Origin: Thermoplasmata archaeon | Lineage (GTDB): Archaea; Thermoplasmatota; Thermoplasmata; Thermoplasmatales; Thermoplasmataceae | Reading direction: 5' to 3' | NCBI GenBank assembly: GCA_021850835.1 | Contig: JAJZKS010000017.1 | Location: 1-14,849 of the forward strand | DNA: 14,849 nt | Shown here: positions 7,033 to 12,236 of the stretch, in pieces | How the letters are laid out: the number at the start of each line of letters is the position of its first letter | Position numbering within the stretch: the first letter of the stretch is position 1 | Notes under the pieces: model-generated | Database searches by the model: none | What the model saw: only the letters and a program-made list of their open reading frames with translations | What the model was told of the DNA's origin: nothing | Program-made: the position numbers and the translations under genes

Positions 7033-8619
7033 CTTCTCCCTCAGTACTTTCTTGTCGATTTTCCCGGTGCTGGTTTTCTCAAAGCTGTCAATTGGGATGT
7101 ACTCGTCTGGAAGCCAGAATTTTGCAACCCTGCCTGCAGAAACGAACTGCTCCAGGTGAGCCCTTAGCTTGTCATGGTCAAGGCTGTTGGCCCCCGAAAT
7201 GAATGCAACTGGCCTCTCGCCCCACTTGTCATGGGCTCTTCCAACCACAGCCACTTCACCAATGCCCGGGAATGTGCTGATTAGGTCTTCCAGAATTACT
7301 GTCGGAATGAACTCTCCTCCTGACTTTACTGCATCCTTCTCCCTGTCCACGATGGAAATGTACCCATGTGAATCAACAACTGCAAGGTCTCCTGTATGCA
7401 TCCAGCCATCGATCCAGAGTTTCTTTGTGTTGCTTTCATCCCTAACATAGCTTGATGTGAGCCATGGTGCACGGACCACTATCTCGCCGATTGACTTGGA
7501 ATCCCACGGCACCTCTTTCCTTGAAGAATCTATGACACGCATATCCACTAAAGGAATTGGAATCCCAGTTTTGATCTCAAATTCTCCCCTTTCTTTTTCG
7601 GGGAGCTCGTGAACATACTTGTTATAAGTCGCCAGTGTTAGTATTGGCGCAGTTTCCGACATCCCGTACCCTGCGTTTACCATGATGTTCATAGACCTTG
7701 CCTTATCGGCAAGGCCCTTTGGCAAGGCACCTCCACCGACAGTTACCCTCAGGTTCAGGGATTTGAGGTCATCTCTGTTTTCGCTGTTCATGAGCATATA
7801 AAGGATGGATGGGACCATGAAGCTCACATTGACTTTCTCTTTCTTCATTATCTTGGGTATTTCATTGAAATCATACCTGCCTGGGAGGACATACTTCATG
7901 CCCTTGAGGATTGCCATGTACGGCATTCCCCAGGAATGCACATGAAACATGGGCACAAGGGGCATGGCCACGTCTGTGCTCTTGAGGTTGATTGGTTCAT
8001 CGCCGAGGGCTACTCCCATAGTTAGAGTATGGAGAACGAGTTGCCTGTGGGTGAAGCTGACACCCTTTGGGAGCCCCGTTGTTCCGGAAGTGTAGAAAAT
8101 AGTGGCAAGATCATCCTCGTTAAGTATTGGGAGCTGGACCAAATCTGCGCCCTCCCCAAGACTGTGGTAATGGTGTGAACCGTCCAGCTTAGGTTCCCCA
8201 TCCGGATGGTCGGAAGACACTATCCAACCCTTTACGAAGTCGAAGAGGCCAATGCTGCCCTCAATCAAGGGGACAAACTCATCGCGGATGATCACATACC
8301 TGTCATCTGCGTGCTGCATTGTATAGAATATGAGGTCAGGTGGATATCTTATGTTGACCGTGTGCAGTACCCCTCCAGCCAGTGGAATTGCATAATATGC
8401 CTCGAGATACCTGAGAGAATCCCACTCAAGAACCGCCACCTTGTCTCCTTTTTTTATGCCAAGTTTTACCAGTCCCCTTGCTATTTCATAGACTCTTTGG
8501 CGGAACCGTTCATAGGTCACCTCTTCCTTGCCCATGTAAGAAATGATCTGTTTAGGGTTGTTTCTTACCGAAGAACTGAAAATCTTGTCGATGGTGAGCT
8601 CATATTTGTCCCCAGTCAT
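7018..8619 (-). CDS. Acyl-CoA synthetase (AMP-forming, ANL superfamily)
   Basis: Activates a carboxylic acid, probably a medium- or long-chain fatty acid, to its CoA thioester via an acyl-adenylate; cytoplasmic. The 533 residues show the AMP-binding P-loop YTSGTTGLPKG (176-186), GYGMSETAP (317-325), HTGD (408-411, Asp contacting ribose), the hinge DREKD (425-429) followed by KSGGE, and the adenylation lysine Lys520 in STGK. Full length and intact. Best resemblance is to the AlkK-type fatty-acyl-CoA ligases; a role in breakdown of scavenged lipids or peptide-derived acids is inferred. No beta-oxidation genes are adjacent. The ATG at 8619 has a TATA-like box about 32 nt upstream and no clear Shine-Dalgarno. 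The 3' end overlaps the convergent epimerase by 15 nt. Substrate chain length is not determinable here. Confidence 0.92.
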   Translation of the reverse strand: MTGDKYELTIDKIFSSSVRNNPKQIISYMGKEEVTYERFRQRVYEIARGLVKLGIKKGDKVAVLEWDSLRYLEAYYAIPLAGGVLHTVNIRYPPDLIFYTMQHADDRYVIIRDEFVPLIEGSIGLFDFVKGWIVSSDHPDGEPKLDGSHHYHSLGEGADLVQLPILNEDDLATIFYTSGTTGLPKGVSFTHRQLVLHTLTMGVALGDEPINLKSTDVAMPLVPMFHVHSWGMPYMAILKGMKYVLPGRYDFNEIPKIMKKEKVNVSFMVPSILYMLMNSENRDDLKSLNLRVTVGGGALPKGLADKARSMNIMVNAGYGMSETAPILTLATYNKYVHELPEKERGEFEIKTGIPIPLVDMRVIDSSRKEVPWDSKSIGEIVVRAPWLTSSYVRDESNTKKLWIDGWMHTGDLAVVDSHGYISIVDREKDAVKSGGEFIPTVILEDLISTFPGIGEVAVVGRAHDKWGERPVAFISGANSLDHDKLRAHLEQFVSAGRVAKFWLPDEYIPIDSFEKTSTGKIDKKVLREKLKRA

Positions 8620-8646
8620 TATTATCTAATGAGTATGCCAGAATTC

Positions 8647-8656
8647 AATTATATTG
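8647..8656 (-). promoter_or_regulatory. Probable TATA box for the acyl-CoA synthetase
   Basis: The minus strand reads CAATATAATT, centred about 32 nt before the ATG. Just upstream (8662-8675) is a small inverted repeat, GGAGTT-AA-AACTCC, in the position where an archaeal activator or BRE-proximal regulator could bind. Confidence 0.45.
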
Positions 8657-8661
8657 TTTTC

Positions 8662-8675
8662 GGAGTTAAAACTCC
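8662..8675. repeat. Short inverted repeat upstream of the acyl-CoA synthetase promoter
   Basis: Six-nt arms GGAGTT and AACTCC separated by AA, immediately upstream of the TATA-like box. It could be an operator, but arms this short can arise by chance. Confidence 0.3.
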
Positions 8676-8734
8676 CTAAAGGAAATGTACATCTATAATG
8701 ACTTCCAAGAAAGAAAAATTCAAAGCAACGAGAT

Positions 8735-9850
8735 TTAATCACCCTGAAAAAGAAGATACTGGCTGCTGAATGAGTTTAACAGAAGATTGCCGCTGAAGGT
8801 TACTGAGAAAGATGTGTTGGATGCAGATGCAACAAATGGGCTTCCAGCAAAACTCCAGCCTGGAAGTGCCACCGCAGTGGCGTAAGGGGCCCTGCTGTTG
8901 TTGTACTGGGAAAAGAATGCATAATCCCATGTCTTGGCTAAAGTGCCATTGAACGTATAGTTCAGCGAGTGCAGCGACATGTTATTTACCGTGTATACTG
9001 CACCGGAGGATGTAACTGATGTTCCGTTTGTGAAATAATCAACAATACTGGTGTTTGCCAGTAGGTTCACAACCTGTGAGCCAGTAGAGGAGAATATTTC
9101 AGAGGAACCTGTTAGTCCCATGGCCGACAAGCTAATGGAGTGCCCTGAAGACCCTCCTGTAATGCCTAAAGGAAGCGGGCCGAGATTGTCAGCCGGCTGG
9201 TTGTTCCCGTATAACTGGAATAGGGAGCCGTCTTCCACCAGGTAATTTATTGCTGTGATATACTGTGTATTGCCATTTGAAAGCATGACTCCGGCTATCC
9301 TGTAGGACAGATTGACGTAGTTTGAAGTGTGCGTGCCTCCTGTGCCGGTGAGGTTAAGCAGTAGGCTCGCTGTGATGGACGCGTTAAAGGCTGCACTAGA
9401 TGGCAGTATGGAGAGCTGTGTGTCACTGGCCTGGGAGAATATAGAAACACCAGAGATCCCAAGTGGAACAGTTGCACTCAGAATTGAACCGGCAGCTATT
9501 GATGGTGAATGCAAATCAGAGACCAGGCTTCCCAGTGCTGCCTTATTCAGGGTCTCGTAATGCGTTTCATTGGCAGTTTCCTGTGCAGGGATATACCATA
9601 CCATGAAACTGGTGAAAAGTGTTATGAGGACAGCAAATAGGAGAATAGCGCCTATAACTTCCGCTACCGCCTTGTCTTCCTTTTTATACGGAATGCTGTA
9701 AAACCTGCCTCTTTTCACTCTTGTTTGGTATGAACTGGATGTCTTAATAAGTTTTGGCACGTGGGCTTTGTATTTCACTTTACTTGGAACGGGATGCCGG
9801 CTTGACCCCCTGAACAGGTTTCCCGGGAAAAGTGTTTTTATCCTCTCCAT
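8735..9850 (-). CDS. Secreted type IV pilin-like / surface protein with class III signal
   Basis: A strongly basic stretch ending KKEDK (56-60) is followed by AVAEVIGAIL and a hydrophobic helix to about residue 86. This is the layout of archaeal type IV pilin N-termini (archaeal pilin-like family), which are cut by a prepilin peptidase just before the helix. The remaining ~280 residues are Ser/Thr/Asn/Gly-rich, have no cysteine and carry about eleven N-x-S/T sequons, consistent with a heavily N-glycosylated extracellular domain. A pilus, adhesion or cell-surface role is inferred; no assembly ATPase or peptidase is nearby. The ATG at 9850 gives the longest frame, but it directly abuts the divergent start at 9851 and yields an unusually long (~60 residue) leader. 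GTG at 9718 gives a ~16-residue leader and has a TATA-like box 29 nt upstream; I think it is the more likely true start. Confidence 0.8.
   Translation of the reverse strand: MERIKTLFPGNLFRGSSRHPVPSKVKYKAHVPKLIKTSSSYQTRVKRGRFYSIPYKKEDKAVAEVIGAILLFAVLITLFTSFMVWYIPAQETANETHYETLNKAALGSLVSDLHSPSIAAGSILSATVPLGISGVSIFSQASDTQLSILPSSAAFNASITASLLLNLTGTGGTHTSNYVNLSYRIAGVMLSNGNTQYITAINYLVEDGSLFQLYGNNQPADNLGPLPLGITGGSSGHSISLSAMGLTGSSEIFSSTGSQVVNLLANTSIVDYFTNGTSVTSSGAVYTVNNMSLHSLNYTFNGTLAKTWDYAFFSQYNNSRAPYATAVALPGWSFAGSPFVASASNTSFSVTFSGNLLLNSFSSQYLLFQGD
9743..9751 (-). promoter_or_regulatory. Candidate TATA box for the pilin-like gene (if it starts at GTG 9718)
   Basis: CTTATTAAG on the minus strand, centred 29 nt before an in-frame GTG at 9718. 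It lies inside the longer reading frame, so it makes sense only if the shorter start is used. Confidence 0.4.
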
Positions 9851-10345
9851 ATGACCATGCAGTTGTCAATCAAATGCTTAACAATTCAAGGGAGCGAACT
9901 TTCTGGAATCCCTCCCGGAATTGGCCTTGAGGAAATGGAGGGTGAGGAAATCATGATCTGCGACTATGACGCCATCTTTCGGGGCAAGTTCAACTTCAAG
10001 CTATACGATAGGGTAGCAAAGTTCTTCGAACTTATTGTGGTAAATTTCCCCAACAGAATCGAAGACCTCATGGATTCCCTTATCTCCGGGGCTTACAGCG
10101 TTGTGCTAAGCCCTGATGAAGCCCCTGAAACATTGAAGAGGATGCTGGAGGTTTCAGAGAATATAATTCTTCCCTACAGGAGCGAGAATCTTGGTTTCTT
10201 CCTGAACAATGGGGGGAAGTATATCATATCAGACAGGCAGGTGAATGTAAACTTCAGGAAATGTTACAATGTAGGCCCTGAATTGAGTGGTGACGCATAT
10301 GTCAACGTCTCGGATTTTCCAGAAAATCTTTTGCCCTATATATGA
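9851..10345 (+). CDS. Hypothetical protein, possible HisA-like TIM-barrel relative
   Basis: 164 residues, no signal peptide or membrane helix. Not recognised with certainty. The segment MICDYDAIFRGKFN (35-48), then a strand LIVV (about 61-64), a helix EDLMDSLISGA (71-81) and strand YSVVLSPD (82-89) follow the order seen in HisA-type (beta/alpha) barrels. There the pattern is a DLDA-type strand, a loop with N, an 'isolated-residue' helix, then GA and a vv-g-t strand. The known family is about 240 residues, so this would be a shortened or diverged barrel lacking the usual phosphate-binding GG loops. No histidine-synthesis genes are nearby. Start choice is uncertain: ATG 9851, ATG 9857 and TTG 9863 are all possible. 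The A/T box near 9833-9840 (tttttat) fits a leaderless start at TTG 9863 best. It is followed after 52 nt by the transporter, which has its own promoter-like box. Confidence 0.7.
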   Translation: MTMQLSIKCLTIQGSELSGIPPGIGLEEMEGEEIMICDYDAIFRGKFNFKLYDRVAKFFELIVVNFPNRIEDLMDSLISGAYSVVLSPDEAPETLKRMLEVSENIILPYRSENLGFFLNNGGKYIISDRQVNVNFRKCYNVGPELSGDAYVNVSDFPENLLPYI

Positions 10346-10368
10346 TTCGAACCTAAAGAATCCCAAGA

Positions 10369-10378
10369 CTTTTATAGT
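10369..10378 (+). promoter_or_regulatory. Probable TATA box for the MFS transporter
   Basis: CTTTTATAGT, centred 24-27 nt before two consecutive TTG codons at 10398 and 10401. No Shine-Dalgarno precedes them, so the transcript probably starts at or next to UUG. Confidence 0.5.
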
Positions 10379-10397
10379 AAAAATCAGTAAAAGTTAA

Positions 10398-11660
10398 TTG
10401 TTGAGTTCCGAAGGGGAAAAATCAGAAAAAATAAGCCCGTTCATATCATCCCTCTCGGTCCTGAATTTTCTTTTTGCGCTGACAATGAATGTTTTCGGGT
10501 ACACCATTTTCTATCTCCTTGAAAGGAGTAACATTTCCATTATATACGGAGGCCTCGGAACAAGCATAGGGCAGGTAATCCTCCTTTTCATTCTGATCCC
10601 GCAGGGCAGGCTCATTGACCGGGGGAAGGCATACGGCCTGATGATACTCGGTGCAACGGTATATGGAATAATGATCATATTCCTGTTCATTGACTCCCTG
10701 GGCATGTTGCTCTATTCAGGGATCCTGATGGCCGCAGGAATCGGAATTGTGCTAGTGTCGCAGAACACCTTCAAAACATCGCTTTCTTCATTCATAGGCA
10801 AAGCAGTAAGGCTTTCCATAGTGGGAAAGCACTATTCTAGGATAATTCTCATGGAAATGCTCGGCGGGGCAATTGCAATGTTCACTGTTGCAGCCGCGGT
10901 CGTATTCTCAACCTTCCGCATAATTTACCTCATTTCAGGAGTAACGTTGCTTTTTGCCACATTAGCAGCCTTCTTCATCCTGTTTCCGGAAAACAGGAAA
11001 ATGATGGTTGAGGCAGAGAGGAAGACAAAACGACCCGGTTTCATGGAGAGCGCTAGGGCCCTCTCCTCAAGAAAGCGATTTGTGGCGCCTATTCTTCTTA
11101 CAAAAATATTCATGGCCATTGGCGTTTACGTTGTATCCTATTTCTTCATTATTAGCGGCCAGAAAATCGATGTAACGCCGATTTTCGCCATAATAGCACT
11201 TGGAATAGGGTTTGCACTTTCAGTTCCCTTTGGCCTCTATGGGGAGAAATTTGTTGATTCCCACCCATCAATGGGCAAGGCATATGTTGTCCTCCTTTCA
11301 CTTCTGGACCTTGGGATGTATTCATTCCTTGCAGGTGCATTTTACTTTTCCCAGCCTTACCTGTTCTACCTTTCCCTTGGATTCTCCGCCCCTGGCCCAA
11401 TATTTGTCGCTGGAGGAATGACTTACGAACTGAAGATCATCGGGAAGGAAAACAGGGGGATGTTTGCCGCAATACAGAGGACCCTTGTGGGAATTACGTT
11501 CATCTTGATCGGCATACCATTTGCATATGTCTTTACAATAGATTTCAGGCTAATCTGGTACCTCCTTCTGATACTGTCAGTTGGAACAGTTGTTTCTTCG
11601 CTTCTCATCCCATCGGGAAAATATGTGGCAGAGCATTTTTCCAGCAAAGAATCTACTTAA
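10398..11660 (+). CDS. Major facilitator superfamily (MFS) transporter
   Basis: Membrane protein of 420 residues with about twelve hydrophobic helices arranged as two halves, separated by a charged cytoplasmic loop (about 199-225) rich in Lys, Arg and Glu. The MFS motif A equivalent between helices 2 and 3 is GRLIDRGK (70-77), which normally gates transport. A small-molecule exporter or uptake system is inferred; substrate unknown. The start is TTG at 10398 (or the next codon, also TTG). The first ATG would be residue 30, inside helix 1, so it is unlikely. A TATA-like box sits 24-27 nt upstream, supporting leaderless initiation. It follows the hypothetical gene at 9851 on the same strand with its own promoter, and ends 42 nt before a T6 tract. 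Confidence 0.88.
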   Translation: MLSSEGEKSEKISPFISSLSVLNFLFALTMNVFGYTIFYLLERSNISIIYGGLGTSIGQVILLFILIPQGRLIDRGKAYGLMILGATVYGIMIIFLFIDSLGMLLYSGILMAAGIGIVLVSQNTFKTSLSSFIGKAVRLSIVGKHYSRIILMEMLGGAIAMFTVAAAVVFSTFRIIYLISGVTLLFATLAAFFILFPENRKMMVEAERKTKRPGFMESARALSSRKRFVAPILLTKIFMAIGVYVVSYFFIISGQKIDVTPIFAIIALGIGFALSVPFGLYGEKFVDSHPSMGKAYVVLLSLLDLGMYSFLAGAFYFSQPYLFYLSLGFSAPGPIFVAGGMTYELKIIGKENRGMFAAIQRTLVGITFILIGIPFAYVFTIDFRLIWYLLLILSVGTVVSSLLIPSGKYVAEHFSSKEST

Positions 11661-11701
11661 AGTGGCATCCTTCTGTAATTAGGAATTTAAAGGGAATTCA
11701 A

Positions 11702-11707
11702 TTTTTT
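11702..11707 (+). terminator. U-tract after the MFS gene
   Basis: Six T on the plus strand, 42 nt after the transporter stop, with no strong hairpin before it. A plausible archaeal U-tract terminator. From here to the tRNA there is no gene; the only structure is the hairpin at 11840-11880. Confidence 0.35.
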
Positions 11708-11833
11708 CTGGGGCACCCATATAATTATTCGCAGTGATCAAGAAAATCCGGAGTAAAATCTAAACTTCGAGGAACATGGCACATAAATTGAAATAGCCCA
11801 GACTGCCTGCCAGAAAGAATGGGCCTTGCTTTC

Positions 11834-11880
11834 AAAAATATGGGCAATTTATTCCTCATTTTTAAAGAGAAATTACCCAT
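11834..11880 (-). terminator. Hairpin plus U-run downstream of tRNA-Arg
   Basis: On the minus strand, nine nt after the tRNA 3' end, ATGGGTAATTT (11880-11870) can pair over all 11 positions with AAATTGCCCAT (11850-11840), including one U-G wobble, around a 19-nt loop. Five T follow at 11838-11834. On the plus strand the same pair would have an A-C mismatch, so the structure fits minus-strand RNA. It could end tRNA transcription or guide 3' processing. Confidence 0.5.
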
Positions 11881-11888
11881 TTCTGGGA

Positions 11889-11962
11889 CGGGCCCGCTGG
11901 GATTCGAACCCAGGTCTCCGGCTTCGAAGGCCATAAGGATATCCTAGCTACCCCACGGGCCC
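11889..11962 (-). tRNA. tRNA-Arg (anticodon UCG)
   Basis: 74 nt including the discriminator G; no encoded CCA and no intron. The seven-pair acceptor stem is GGGCCCG/CGGGCCC. The D arm holds GGGTAGCTAGGATATCCT. The anticodon loop is CTTCGAA with anticodon TCG (Arg, CGA and by wobble other CGN). The T arm is CTGGG-TTCGAAT-CCCAG. The anticodon stem has three G-C pairs, a U-G, and an A27-G43 mismatch at its top. D-arm and acceptor sequences fit Thermoplasmatales tRNA-Arg as I recall them. It is a single tRNA between the transporter (opposite strand) and the ATPase gene pair (same strand). Confidence 0.95.
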
Positions 11963-11980
11963 CACTTGAAATGGTATTGG

Positions 11981-11992
11981 AATATTAAAATA
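11981..11992 (-). promoter_or_regulatory. Probable TATA box for tRNA-Arg
   Basis: TATTTTAATATT on the minus strand, centred about 24 nt before the mature tRNA 5' end. It lies 13 nt after the stop of the four-cysteine protein gene, so the tRNA seems to have its own promoter rather than being part of that transcript. Confidence 0.55.
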
Positions 11993-12005
11993 CACCCCCA
12001 TATGA

Positions 12006-12236
12006 TTAAAGTGTTTTCTGGAATCCTTCTTTCCTGGGGAAGAATAGCTCATTGTCTTTCCTTGATTTTATTACGTCCATCAGGGTGTAAACTGCCTTTA
12101 CTTTGCCTTTTTCCACAACCTTGTATGGTGACGAGAAGTTGAAGCAGAGTGTGCATTCCGTGGGAAAACCTGCATGAAAATAGCACCTGGCATCCTCATA
12201 GAACATGCACTGCGCCTGCAATGAGCCTGAAGTCAT
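12006..12236 (-). CDS. Small four-cysteine protein, coupled to the ATPase gene
   Basis: 76 residues, start ATG at 12236. This ATG overlaps the ATPase stop as ATGA, the usual signature of translational coupling. An earlier in-frame ATG at 12272 would only translate the ATPase sequence out of frame and is rejected. Cys10, Cys18, Cys28 and Cys31, with His20, form a C-x7-C-x9-C-x2-C pattern that could hold zinc or an iron-sulfur cluster. The rest is Lys-rich with no membrane segment. I do not recognise the family. Its place directly behind the ATPase suggests a partner or effector, but this is inference. It ends just before the tRNA promoter. Confidence 0.65.
   Translation of the reverse strand: MTSGSLQAQCMFYEDARCYFHAGFPTECTLCFNFSSPYKVVEKGKVKAVYTLMDVIKSRKDNELFFPRKEGFQKTL

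Noticed and set aside
11725..11934. 69-codon minus-strand open frame overlapping the tRNA
   Set aside because: It begins inside tRNA-Arg and runs through the hairpin; the peptide is a translation of tRNA sequence.
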